This document shows, one piece after another, positions 43,276 to 52,497 of a stretch of 64,000 nt of DNA. Source of the stretch: Bacteroidota bacterium (GTDB lineage: Bacteria; Bacteroidota; Bacteroidia; Chitinophagales; BACL12); contig JADKAC010000008.1 of the NCBI GenBank assembly GCA_016715425.1, positions 231,001 through 295,000 of the forward strand, written 5' to 3'. Numbering within the stretch: position 1 is the first letter of the stretch; each line of letters begins with the position of its first letter. The translations under genes and the position numbers were made by a program. Below the pieces are notes generated by a model. The model was not told where the DNA came from. It saw only the letters and a program-made list of their open reading frames with translations, and did no database searches.

Positions 43276-45630
43276 TTACCTCAAAAGCGTGATAGTACCA
43301 GTTAGAGTTTGCCGAATATCTTCACATTTTACATTTATCACATAAAAGTACACATCTGTCTCCTGTTCCTTACCTTTATTTATGCCATCCCATTCTTTTG
43401 TAATATCATCGGTTTCAAATACAATTTCTCCCCAGCGATTATAGATACTGAAATTATCTACTGCATCATCACCAAAAGAAACTATACGGAATGCATCATT
43501 TAATCCATCTCCATTTGGTGTAAAAGCATTGGGTATATCATAGCGATTACATCTTAACCAAACTACAATACTTATGGTGTCGGCATTAGTACATCCGTTT
43601 TCTCCCGTAGCTGTAACTATGTATGCAGATGTTTCCGAAGGAGAAACAACAGGGTTCGCAGTTACTGAATTATCCAAATCCTGCGAAGGCCACCAACTAA
43701 AACTTATTCCATCACTTTCAGAATATAATTGTACAGGTTCAAATCTATATACCGCAGTATCCGGCCAAGCAGTAATTTCCGGTCGTGGTAATACCTCTAT
43801 AAAAATAGATGCGGTATCCGAAGTACAACCATCAGAAACAAGCACTGTATAAAGTGTACTTACTTCCGGATATACATAAGGATTAAAAGCATTATCATCC
43901 GAAATGCGATACACAGGTGTCCATTGATAAGAAGAACCATTGCGCACTAATAATTGAACTGTATCATAAATACAAATAGCGGTATCCGGTTCTAATTCGG
44001 CAATTACTTGCGGAGCAATAGTTATGTAATGTGTAATTGTATCCGTACAACCTTTATCAGAAATTGCAACGTAAGTAATTTCAAAAACTCCTGTTGTATC
44101 AAAATTTATAGTTGAACTGGCACCCATTGTTGCAGAAGCTTCTCCCGGCAAAGTCCATTCACCATTTATGACTGAATATCCTTCAGCAATTATACTGTTG
44201 TCCATTAATTCTGCAGATTGCCCGAGACAATGACTATCCCAGATAAAATCTGCTTGTGGCAAAGGATACACTATTATATTCTTTGAAATTTCTTTAGTAC
44301 AACCCACGTCATTTTTCACTTTTAAAGTAACCGGGAAACTACCTCCGCTTTCAAACATTAGCGAAGGGTCCTGAAGAGTAGAAGTAATCCCTCCTCCAAA
44401 ATCCCAAATCCATTCTGTTAATTCTCCATGATCTGTTGTAGAAGCATCATCAAAAAATAGTAATTGCTGGGCGCATGCTGCTTCATAATTAAAATCAGCA
44501 ATCAATTGCGGATACACATTCACTTCAGAATAACTAGTATCAGAACATATTGTTCCGGGATTTGCCACCAACATAACTATATAAGTGCCTGTGTCTGGAT
44601 AAGTATATATAGGTTCGAAAGTCGTAGAACTATCACTTCCTATTGAAGGCACACCAAAATCCCAGTAATAAGAAGATGTTCCAAAACTGTTGTTATCAAA
44701 ATCAATGGTGAGGTTATCACAATTATTTATTTCCGCAGGAAAATCAGCATATAACGACGGCGTACAATCGGTAACATTAAATTGAAAATCCCGCAAATGG
44801 GTTTCTATTAATTCTCCATCTCTGTATTCTTTTACACAAATACCGACAACAAATTGCCCGAACAAAGTTGGTGTTCCGGTTAACAATCCGGTTTCTGAAT
44901 TTATAGTTAATTCCGGACTGGCTTCCATGGGATATGTAGCACTAAACCCCTCAGCATAATCCAAAGTTGGAAATGGTGGTGAGCTAATAGGAGGCACAGA
45001 AAACAGGTCGGGAATTGGAGCAGTTAACCCACCTCCAAGAAACGGTGCACATAATTCATACACTAAAGAATCTCCATCAGGGTCAGTTGCCGAATGATCA
45101 AATTGAAATGGGTATCCCCCACAAATAACGATTGGTGGAAATGTATTAAACCTTGGACTGGAATTGCAAATATCTCCCGGGTTTGGTATATATGCCCAAT
45201 AAGTAGCTCCTTGTGAATCAGGTTCATCCAGATTAATAATAGAAGAATTTCGACAACAACGCTGATAAACTAAATCATATCCTCCTAAACTATTAGGTAA
45301 ATTAATTATCACTTCATAAACCCCTTCTTCCACACATATATCCGGTGCATCCACAATACATGGATTCGTTAAGTCAGGATCAATTAAAGTGGAGCTTAAT
45401 AAGGGTATAGAAATTTGCTGTTGTAACACTCCGCTACTGTTATAGATATATAAGTATAAAGGGTCATCAAAATCGGCACCGGAAGAATAGCAATCTCTGT
45501 AAATTTTTATCGTAACCTTATAATTATTATCACTTAGGCAGTCGTAATACATTTCACCCCCAATTAAATGGTAAGCATAACTCGAAATACTAAACAGCAA
45601 ACAAAATGATATATATAGAAAGTGTTTCAA
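43276..45630 (-). CDS. T9SS type B (CHU_C) adhesin with PKD domains, copy 2
   Basis: A 784-residue exported protein paralogous to the next gene downstream. Its N-terminus (YHLIGGEMYYDC, YRDCYSSGADF, YQRCCRNSS) and CHU_C end (DIPNAFTPNGDGLNDA, FSIYNRWGEIVF) match it; between are PKD and Ig-like units (WDFGVPSI, WIWDFGGGI). The start codon is TTG: the only in-frame option that keeps the signal peptide (residues 1-19, FLYISFCLLFSISSYA), as the first ATG lies inside the N-terminal domain. Function is probably adhesion. It likely shares an mRNA with copy 1. Confidence 0.9.
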   Translation of the reverse strand: MKHFLYISFCLLFSISSYAYHLIGGEMYYDCLSDNNYKVTIKIYRDCYSSGADFDDPLYLYIYNSSGVLQQQISIPLLSSTLIDPDLTNPCIVDAPDICVEEGVYEVIINLPNSLGGYDLVYQRCCRNSSIINLDEPDSQGATYWAYIPNPGDICNSSPRFNTFPPIVICGGYPFQFDHSATDPDGDSLVYELCAPFLGGGLTAPIPDLFSVPPISSPPFPTLDYAEGFSATYPMEASPELTINSETGLLTGTPTLFGQFVVGICVKEYRDGELIETHLRDFQFNVTDCTPSLYADFPAEINNCDNLTIDFDNNSFGTSSYYWDFGVPSIGSDSSTTFEPIYTYPDTGTYIVMLVANPGTICSDTSYSEVNVYPQLIADFNYEAACAQQLLFFDDASTTDHGELTEWIWDFGGGITSTLQDPSLMFESGGSFPVTLKVKNDVGCTKEISKNIIVYPLPQADFIWDSHCLGQSAELMDNSIIAEGYSVINGEWTLPGEASATMGASSTINFDTTGVFEITYVAISDKGCTDTITHYITIAPQVIAELEPDTAICIYDTVQLLVRNGSSYQWTPVYRISDDNAFNPYVYPEVSTLYTVLVSDGCTSDTASIFIEVLPRPEITAWPDTAVYRFEPVQLYSESDGISFSWWPSQDLDNSVTANPVVSPSETSAYIVTATGENGCTNADTISIVVWLRCNRYDIPNAFTPNGDGLNDAFRIVSFGDDAVDNFSIYNRWGEIVFETDDITKEWDGINKGKEQETDVYFYVINVKCEDIRQTLTGTITLLR

Positions 45631-45737
45631 AAAACTGTAATTATTGGATTTATAAAATTAGACTAAAGCAACCAAAGAATTTATCATTAGCCAGTCAATT
45701 TAATAAAACGTTAAATCGTAAACTATTGCTGAAAGAC

Positions 45738-46529
45738 TTAACTACAAAAAATTAAAAAATTATTCATTGCTTCAGCAAGTTCCGAAGGCTGTTCAATCAT
45801 ACTCATATGACCACTTTTATTAAACAATTCCACTTGTGAAACGGCGGCAATACTTGTTTGCTTAAGCAATACTTCTTTAGGCATAATGGCATCATCTTCT
45901 CCTATACCAAAAAATACAGGAACATTTACATTGCGCAATACTTCAGAAGTATCTTCACGATTTGCCATTGCTTTCAAGTGAGTAGTCAATCCCTTTATAG
46001 GAGTTGCTGATATCATTTGCAAATGCGTATCTATAAATTGTTGATCTGAATTTTTTGAAAATAATTTAGGGGTAAAATCTTTTAAATACACTTCTGCACC
46101 ATGTTGAATAATAAATTCTGCTGATTTATTTCTACCTGCTTTTTTCTCTGCATCATCAGCAAATACATGGGAGTGTAATAAGCCAACACCCAACATCATG
46201 GATGCATACTTTTTTGCAAACTCCATAGCAATATATCCGCCCATACTATGACCGATTACTACACACTGAGATATACTTTCTTTTTTCAAAATAGCATGCA
46301 GCATATCTGCAAAGTCCTCAATAGATGCATTGGGTTGTACATCAGAAATTCCCGAACCGGGTAATTCAGGAATTAATACACACCATTGTTTATCTATCAA
46401 TGGAATGATTGAATTCCATATGTAACCTGCAGCGCCATAACCATGAATCAGAATAAGACATTTTCCTTCACCATTTAGTGAATAATAAAATTTGTGGGAA
46501 TTTATTTCTATAAACTTTGAAGTATCCAT
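45738..46529 (-). CDS. Alpha/beta hydrolase
   Basis: A 263-residue cytoplasmic alpha/beta hydrolase with the oxyanion HGYGAAG, nucleophile Ser95 in GHSMGG, acid residue Asp212 or Asp213 in IGEDDAIMP and His241 in SGHMSMIEQP. The triad is complete. An upstream in-frame codon (46565) would add 12 residues, but a minus-strand promoter box lies at 46548-46555, so the ATG at 46529 is chosen. The substrate is unknown. It is divergent from the amidohydrolase gene. Confidence 0.85.
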   Translation of the reverse strand: MDTSKFIEINSHKFYYSLNGEGKCLILIHGYGAAGYIWNSIIPLIDKQWCVLIPELPGSGISDVQPNASIEDFADMLHAILKKESISQCVVIGHSMGGYIAMEFAKKYASMMLGVGLLHSHVFADDAEKKAGRNKSAEFIIQHGAEVYLKDFTPKLFSKNSDQQFIDTHLQMISATPIKGLTTHLKAMANREDTSEVLRNVNVPVFFGIGEDDAIMPKEVLLKQTSIAAVSQVELFNKSGHMSMIEQPSELAEAMNNFLIFCS

Positions 46530-46547
46530 TGTATAGGTTTTATAGTA

Positions 46548-46555
46548 CAAACTTA
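46548..46555 (-). promoter_or_regulatory. -7 promoter box (TAAGTTTG on the minus strand)
   Basis: CAAACTTA on the plus strand is TAAGTTTG on the minus strand, 18 nt before the alpha/beta hydrolase start. A divergent near-match TATTTTTA (46577-46584) precedes the amidohydrolase gene by 20 nt. Confidence 0.5.
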
Positions 46556-46604
46556 TACTTCTCAATGCAAAATTTCTATTTTTAGCATTACTTAAAATAC
46601 GGTT

Positions 46605-49577
46605 ATGAAAAAAGCGGTGTTGTTGATTTTTACTTTTTCACTCCTGATTACAAATTTATTTGGCCAGGAAACTTTTCCGGTGAATGGAGTTCATGATGTA
46701 AGAAAAATTACTTATGCATTTACCAATGCACATATTATTGTGAATCCGGATTTGCAATTAGATTCTGCAACATTGATAATTAAAGAATCAAAAATTATTG
46801 AAGTAGGAAAAAATATTGCTATTCCTGCGGATGCAGTGGTAATAGATTTAAAAGGAAAATATATCTATCCCGCTTTTATTGATTTGTATTCTGATTACGG
46901 AATTACAAAACCTGCAACGCTTACCTCTTCTTCATCCTATCCGCAAACTGAAAATGCAAGAAAAGGTGCTTACAGTTGGAATCAATCTATCACACCTGAA
47001 TTTAATAGCTACACACATTTTATTATTGATACTGCTCAAGCAAATGTATTGCGTAAAAATGGATTTGCTGCTGTGCTTGCACATAATACAGATGGAATAA
47101 TTCGAGGGACAGGTGCAATTGTTTTAACAGGCAATGAACGAGAAAATCAAATGTTGTTAAAAGACAAAGCATCATTACAATATAGTTTTAGAAAAGGCGC
47201 TTCAGGTCAAGATTATCCGAGTTCGCAAATGGGCGCAATTGCATTAATTCGTCAAAGCATGTACGATGCAAAATGGTATGCAAAAACTGGGAATCAGGAA
47301 GAATATAATATTGCACTGGATGCATTAAATCAAAATCTAACTCTCAAACAAATTTTTGATGTAAGTAATAAATTGGAAGTATTACGAGCAGATAAAATCG
47401 GTGATGAATTCGGTATTCAATATATTATAAAAGGTGGTGGAGATGAATATCAACGATTGCAAGAAATAAAAAATACTGGAGCTACTTTAATCCTGCCGGT
47501 TAATTTTCCTGCACTGCCTGATGTAGAAGATCCATTGGATGCAAACCTCCTTTCCATCACCACATTAAAGCATTGGGAATTAGCACCTGCAAATGCAGCA
47601 ATGGTGCAAAATGCAGGAATTTTATTTGCTTTCACTCAAGCAGGATTAGAAAATAAAAAGGATTTTTTAAAAAATATTCGCAAAGCAATTTCAAATGGAT
47701 TAGATTCTGCAGATGCATTGCGGGCACTTACAATTAATCCGGCAAAAATTATTGGTATAGAAAATAATTGTGGTACTTTAGAAAAAGGAAAACTTGCAAA
47801 TTTTATAATTACTTCAGCTCCAATTTTTGAAGAAGAAACGATGCTTTTTCAAACTTGGGTGAATGGTAAAATGTATATTAATCAAACCTGGATTGATACA
47901 GATCCAAGAGGTGCTTATAAATTACAAGCCGGTAATTATACTTATGGATTATTAATTAAAGGAAAAATAAATAAACCGGAATTTTCGATTATTAAAAATA
48001 CAGATACACTAACAGCGGATGGCGATTTAAAAGGAAATTATATAACACTTTATTTTAAAGATTCAATAAATCTGTTTCGTTTAACCGGCACTTATAACGA
48101 TACAACTTTTTCCGGCAGCGGACAATTAAATTCTACATGGATTAATTGGAATGCAACGTTTGCAAATGTGTATGCAGAGAAAAAAATTGATAAGAAAATT
48201 GATACAGTAATTATTGGTAACATCATGTATCCATTCAATGCATTTGGATGGACAATAAAACCAACACAGCAAGATGTACTCATTAAAAATGCAACCGTTT
48301 GGACAAATGAAAAAGAGGGCATTCTTGAAAATTATGATGTACTTCTCTCGGGAGGAAAAATAAGTAAAGTGAGCAAAAATATGAATGCAAAAGATGCTCG
48401 CATTATTGATGGAACCGGCAAACATCTTACAGCAGGAATTATTGATGAACATTCACATATTGCAATCAGTAGTGGTGTCAATGAAGGTACACAAGCAGTG
48501 AGTGCGGAGGTTAGAATTGGTGATGTAATTAATTGCGATGATATAAATATTTATCGTCAATTAGCAGGTGGTGTAACTACTTCGCAATTGCTGCATGGTT
48601 CTTCCAATCCGATTGGCGGCCAAAGTGCAATTATTAAATTGCGATGGGGTGCAGCGCCTGAAGAAATGAAGTTTCAATCAGCTCCGCCATTTATAAAATT
48701 TGCATTAGGTGAAAATGTAAAACGCTCCAATTGGAGTTCTGGAGGAAGAGAACGTTTTCCCCAAACACGAATGGGTGTGGAACAGACATTTGACGATGCA
48801 TTTACAAGAGGTGAAGAATATATTGCTGCAAAAAAAGCTGATCCTGCAAACACAAGAATTGATTTGGAATTAGAAGCAATTGCAGAAATATTGCAAGGTA
48901 AAAGATTTGTTACTTGCCATAGTTATGTGCAAAGCGAAATAAATATGTTGATGCAAGTTGCTGATGCGCACCAATTTCGTATCAATACATTCACGCATAT
49001 TTTAGAAGGATATAAAGTAGCAGATAAAATGAAAGCACATGGTGCAGGTGGATCTACTTTTTCTGATTGGTGGGCTTATAAATATGAAGTAGTGGAAGCC
49101 ATTCCTTTTAATGCAAGTATTATGAATGCAGTTGGAATTATCACTGCAATAAATTCTGATGATGCAGAGATGGGTCGTCATTTAAATCAGGAAGCAGCAA
49201 AGAGTATAAAGTATGGCGGCATGAGTGAAGAAGATGCATTAAAAATGGTGACACTGAATCCGGCAAAGCTGATGCATATTGATGATAAAGTGGGAAGTAT
49301 AAAAGAAGGTAAAGATGCAGATGTTGTTTTGTGGAGCGATAATCCATTGAGCATTTATGCAAAAGCAGAAAAAACATTTGTTGATGGAATTCTCTATTAT
49401 GATATTGATACAGAACAACAAAAACAAGAAGCATTACAAACAGAACGCAACAGAATAATTGCAAAAATGCTTGCTTCAAAAAAGAATGGTGAAGCCACTA
49501 TTACAGTTTCAGAAATTCTGGAACCTGAATTTCACTGCGACGATGATTTTGATTTTATAACCGGTAATGATTATTAA
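46605..49577 (+). CDS. Exported amidohydrolase-like protein with a degenerate first half
   Basis: A 990-residue exported protein (signal peptide 1-20, ending NLFGQ). It carries two amidohydrolase-type halves. The first (about 25-430) has the beta-sandwich and barrel outline but lacks the HxH metal motif: the equivalent place reads AFIDLYSDYG. The second half has a full site: His616 and His618 in DEHSHIA, His772 in TCHSYV, His798 in FTHILEG and Asp852 in INSDDAEMG. It probably cleaves an amide or ester in the periplasm, with only the second half active. The next gene starts 3 nt later. Confidence 0.85.
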   Translation: MKKAVLLIFTFSLLITNLFGQETFPVNGVHDVRKITYAFTNAHIIVNPDLQLDSATLIIKESKIIEVGKNIAIPADAVVIDLKGKYIYPAFIDLYSDYGITKPATLTSSSSYPQTENARKGAYSWNQSITPEFNSYTHFIIDTAQANVLRKNGFAAVLAHNTDGIIRGTGAIVLTGNERENQMLLKDKASLQYSFRKGASGQDYPSSQMGAIALIRQSMYDAKWYAKTGNQEEYNIALDALNQNLTLKQIFDVSNKLEVLRADKIGDEFGIQYIIKGGGDEYQRLQEIKNTGATLILPVNFPALPDVEDPLDANLLSITTLKHWELAPANAAMVQNAGILFAFTQAGLENKKDFLKNIRKAISNGLDSADALRALTINPAKIIGIENNCGTLEKGKLANFIITSAPIFEEETMLFQTWVNGKMYINQTWIDTDPRGAYKLQAGNYTYGLLIKGKINKPEFSIIKNTDTLTADGDLKGNYITLYFKDSINLFRLTGTYNDTTFSGSGQLNSTWINWNATFANVYAEKKIDKKIDTVIIGNIMYPFNAFGWTIKPTQQDVLIKNATVWTNEKEGILENYDVLLSGGKISKVSKNMNAKDARIIDGTGKHLTAGIIDEHSHIAISSGVNEGTQAVSAEVRIGDVINCDDINIYRQLAGGVTTSQLLHGSSNPIGGQSAIIKLRWGAAPEEMKFQSAPPFIKFALGENVKRSNWSSGGRERFPQTRMGVEQTFDDAFTRGEEYIAAKKADPANTRIDLELEAIAEILQGKRFVTCHSYVQSEINMLMQVADAHQFRINTFTHILEGYKVADKMKAHGAGGSTFSDWWAYKYEVVEAIPFNASIMNAVGIITAINSDDAEMGRHLNQEAAKSIKYGGMSEEDALKMVTLNPAKLMHIDDKVGSIKEGKDADVVLWSDNPLSIYAKAEKTFVDGILYYDIDTEQQKQEALQTERNRIIAKMLASKKNGEATITVSEILEPEFHCDDDFDFITGNDY

Positions 49578-49580
49578 TTT

Positions 49581-50873
49581 ATGAAAAAAATAATAACAAC
49601 ATACGCATGTGTATTTATTCTGACTGTTGCATTTGCACAGAGTTATGATACAATACAAACACAGCCTATTATAATTGCAAATGCAACTATACATATTGGT
49701 GATGGTACTGTGATTGAAAATGGAATTATCGCTTTTGAAAAAGGTGTGATATTATTTGTTGGTGATGCGAGAACTGTAAAATATAATCCTGAAGGATTTG
49801 AAGTAATTTATGCCGCCGGAAAACATATTTATCCGGGACTTATTGCACCAAATACTACACTTGGTTTAAATGAATTAGAAGCGGTGCGGGCTACCAATGA
49901 TATGCAGGAAGTCGGAAAATTTAATCCGAATGTTCGCAGTATTGTTGCATATAATACAGACTCCAGAGTAATTCCTACTTTGCGCACTAATGGAATTTTA
50001 TTTGCACAAATAGTACCTGTAGGAGGAACAATCAGCGGCACTTCATCTATAGTGGAAACAGATGGTTGGAATTGGGAAGATGCCGCTTATAAAATGGATA
50101 ATGGTCTTCAAATTAACTGGCCTTCTTTTAATACTTATAAATGGAATAATAGTTATCAGGTAATTGAAAATCCAGATTATGTAAATACTGTTTCTGAAAT
50201 AGAAAACTATTTTCAACTAGCATTGGCATACAGTAAAGATGAAACACATACACCGGTGAATCTGCGATTTGAAGCGATGCAGGGTGTATTTAATGGTGAG
50301 AAGAAATTATTTATTCATGCAAACGGCGCTAAAGAAATTACACATGCAATTCACTTTGCAGAATCAATTCAAATTACTCCTGTAATTGTAGGTGGTAATG
50401 AAGCAAATCTTGTTTTGACTTTATTAAAAGAAAAAAATATTCCTGTTATTCTTGAACGTGTACATGCGCTTCCTTCCCGTAATGATTACGATATTGACAT
50501 GGCATATAAACTTCCTTTTATTTTACAACAAGCAGGAATTCTTTACGGAATATCTGTAAGTAATGGCAGCGAAGGTTTTTGGAACCAACGCAATCTGCCT
50601 TTTGAAGCCGGAACAGCAGCAGCTTATGGTTTAACAAAAGAAGAAGCATTGCAATGCATAACTCTAAATAATGCTAAAATACTTGGTATAGATTCTACAG
50701 CAGGTTCATTGGAAAAAGGAAAAGATGCAACACTATTAATTTGTGAAGGAGACATTTTAGATATGCGCACAAATAAAATAAGCACAGCATTTATCAGAGG
50801 AAGAAAAGTTGCAACAGAAAACTGGCAGAATGCTTTATATGAGAAATACAGTAAAAAATATAATCTGAAATAA
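49581..50873 (+). CDS. Exported amidohydrolase-like protein lacking the HxH motif
   Basis: A 430-residue exported protein with a signal peptide (1-19, ending FAQ). It has the amidohydrolase outline: the beta-sandwich start IIIANATIHIGDGTVIENG, IYPGLIAPNT where HxH would be, ITLNNAKILGIDSTAGSLEKGKDATLLI near the end. The metal-binding HxH is replaced, so it is unlikely to be a standard metal hydrolase; it may be a partner or regulatory subunit of the gene 3 nt upstream, which it resembles in its first half. Translation coupling is likely. Confidence 0.82.
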   Translation: MKKIITTYACVFILTVAFAQSYDTIQTQPIIIANATIHIGDGTVIENGIIAFEKGVILFVGDARTVKYNPEGFEVIYAAGKHIYPGLIAPNTTLGLNELEAVRATNDMQEVGKFNPNVRSIVAYNTDSRVIPTLRTNGILFAQIVPVGGTISGTSSIVETDGWNWEDAAYKMDNGLQINWPSFNTYKWNNSYQVIENPDYVNTVSEIENYFQLALAYSKDETHTPVNLRFEAMQGVFNGEKKLFIHANGAKEITHAIHFAESIQITPVIVGGNEANLVLTLLKEKNIPVILERVHALPSRNDYDIDMAYKLPFILQQAGILYGISVSNGSEGFWNQRNLPFEAGTAAAYGLTKEEALQCITLNNAKILGIDSTAGSLEKGKDATLLICEGDILDMRTNKISTAFIRGRKVATENWQNALYEKYSKKYNLK

Positions 50874-50899
50874 TTTTTATTAGCCTAATAAATGATTTC

Positions 50900-50943
50900 T
50901 TCGTGCATTTGCCTGGCCGGCAGGCAGGTTCGTGGCTGCATTT
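50900..50943. repeat. GC-rich hairpin flanked by TTCGTG direct repeats
   Basis: In an AT-rich 243-nt gap, TGCCTG-GCCGG-CAGGCA (50910-50926) forms a hairpin between two TTCGTG copies (50900-50905 and 50929-50934). The composition is unlike its surroundings and resembles a dispersed intergenic repeat. No gene is seen in the gap. Confidence 0.5.
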
Positions 50944-51062
50944 TTTTTATGATGCATAAAAGGCTGAATTTTTTCCTTATTTCAAAAATTAAATTTTGAT
51001 AGAGGATTAAAATAATCCTTATGAATAAAATATAATCTGAAAAAGAAAAAATTTATTACTGC

Positions 51063-51093
51063 AAAAAAAAGCTCCCGGACATTCAGGAGCTTT
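51063..51093 (-). terminator. Rho-independent terminator of the ExbB/ExbD operon
   Basis: The stem AAAGCTCC (51068-51075) pairs with GGAGCTTT (51086-51093) across a 10-nt loop. On the minus strand it is followed by a run of eight T, 24 nt past the stop of the last ExbD gene. Confidence 0.9.
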
Positions 51094-51116
51094 CTATATA
51101 AAAAATTTTAAATCAA

Positions 51117-51587
51117 TTATTTCTTTTCAATACGACCTGTAGTAATATAAGTAATTTTTAAAGCATTTGCTTTTCGCAATTCTGTTTTTACATCCGTCAA
51201 GATTCCCACATTTACATCTCTATCCACTTTTAGCGCCATAATAATTTTAGCACGATTCTCCGAAGGCATTTTTTGTTTTTCGGTTTCCACAAAAGCGGCA
51301 ATATCAGAAACATCTGCAAACTGATCATTTAATTGGAGCCTTGGCGATGTACCTAATTCTTTCTGATACATTTTTTCTGGCGCACCTACATAAATGTAAC
51401 TGAGCAAATCTTTCTTCTCTAATTTTTCCATTTCTGTAGCTTGCGGCAATGATTGTTTTACTTTAATTTCAGTTTCACGCAAACGAGTAGCCACCATAAA
51501 GAAGAACAATAGAATAAATACAATATCCGGTAGCGAAGATGTGCTTATCCCGGGTATTTTTTTTGGTTTCTTGACAAACTGAGGCAT
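51117..51587 (-). CDS. ExbD/TolR family biopolymer transport protein (second copy)
   Basis: A 156-residue protein with a short cytoplasmic N-terminus, one membrane helix and a periplasmic domain. The key Asp21 in SSLPDIVFILLFFFMVATR is the proton-binding residue of the family. It works with ExbB to use the proton motive force and drive TonB or a gliding motor. It is the last gene of the operon, 6 nt after the other ExbD gene, and the terminator follows. Confidence 0.9.
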   Translation of the reverse strand: MPQFVKKPKKIPGISTSSLPDIVFILLFFFMVATRLRETEIKVKQSLPQATEMEKLEKKDLLSYIYVGAPEKMYQKELGTSPRLQLNDQFADVSDIAAFVETEKQKMPSENRAKIIMALKVDRDVNVGILTDVKTELRKANALKITYITTGRIEKK

Positions 51588-51593
51588 ATTCTT

Positions 51594-52148
51594 TTATTTT
51601 TTAGTCGCTCCGAATTCTGTAGGCTCCGCTTCAGAAATCCGGATAGGATACATAGTTTTTATTTCATCAATACGAACTGAATCTGTCAGGTCATTCATTA
51701 CCTTACCATATTTTCGTTTCGAGACATCATCTCTCAAATCAGAATAGGCTCCTCTCAATTCATTATATACTTCGATATACATATTATAAGAAGTACCTCT
51801 GTCTCCTTTAAAAGAAACAATTGCATCCAAAGGACTATCCGACATTGTAGGATCTGCACCATTGTTATTAATAAATTTTTTGGTAAAATCTCTGAGTTGA
51901 GTTACTTCCATAACATTTTCTTCTACCAGCAACTGGTCACGTGAATTCACATTCACTGTTAATGTATTTCTATTGTTAGATTCTACAGGAGGTGGTGGCA
52001 CATCGGTATAAGGTGGTAAGGTTACATTAATTCCTTCGTCAATACTTATCTCGGTAGTTACCAGAAAAAATATCAGCAATAGAAATGCAATATCTGCCAT
52101 TGAACTGGCATTTACTTCAGGCGCATCTTTTTTCTTTCTTTTATGCAT
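51594..52148 (-). CDS. ExbD/TolR family biopolymer transport protein (first copy)
   Basis: A 184-residue protein with a basic N-terminus (MHKRKKKDAPEV), one membrane helix with Asp19 in SSMADIAFLLLIFFLVTT and a larger periplasmic domain that ends in SEAEPTEFG. The start at 52148 is preferred over an upstream in-frame ATG at 52178 that lies inside the previous gene. Two ExbD types in one operon are usual for Bacteroidota. Together with ExbB they form the proton-driven motor. Confidence 0.9.
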   Translation of the reverse strand: MHKRKKKDAPEVNASSMADIAFLLLIFFLVTTEISIDEGINVTLPPYTDVPPPPVESNNRNTLTVNVNSRDQLLVEENVMEVTQLRDFTKKFINNNGADPTMSDSPLDAIVSFKGDRGTSYNMYIEVYNELRGAYSDLRDDVSKRKYGKVMNDLTDSVRIDEIKTMYPIRISEAEPTEFGATKK

Positions 52149-52158
52149 ATTCTTCGGT

Positions 52159-52479
52159 TTATTTAAATGCATCAACAATCGCAGTACCGATAGCTGTAAC
52201 CACAGCTACAATAATAAGCACCGCCATAGTAATAATTCCTGCTGTAACAAATTTCACAGTACCTCCACTCACATCAATAGCAGCCGGATTTACATCGGAA
52301 GCCATTGCAAAGGATATAAAAAATATAACCAGTATGATACCCACACCAATCAATAGTTTTAAAGAACCTTTTAAATTTTGAAATATACCTGCGAATAAAG
52401 AGAATACAAATAATATTGTACAAATAGCAATAAGTATAACGCCTGCAGGCAGAACAATATTTGTCATTAAACTTTCCAT
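52159..52479 (-). CDS. Small membrane protein within the ExbB/ExbD operon
   Basis: A 106-residue protein with three hydrophobic segments (MTNIVLPAGVILIAICTILF, then LLIGVGIILVIFFISFAMA, and a last one with FVTAGIITMAVLIIVAVVTA) and almost no charge. I do not know a named family, though similar small proteins sit between ExbB and ExbD in other Bacteroidota as I recall. Its place, 18 nt after ExbB and 10 nt before ExbD, points to a subunit or stabiliser of the motor. Start could be residue 1 or 5. Confidence 0.75.
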   Translation of the reverse strand: MESLMTNIVLPAGVILIAICTILFVFSLFAGIFQNLKGSLKLLIGVGIILVIFFISFAMASDVNPAAIDVSGGTVKFVTAGIITMAVLIIVAVVTAIGTAIVDAFK

Positions 52480-52497
52480 TAGTAATTATTTTATTGG

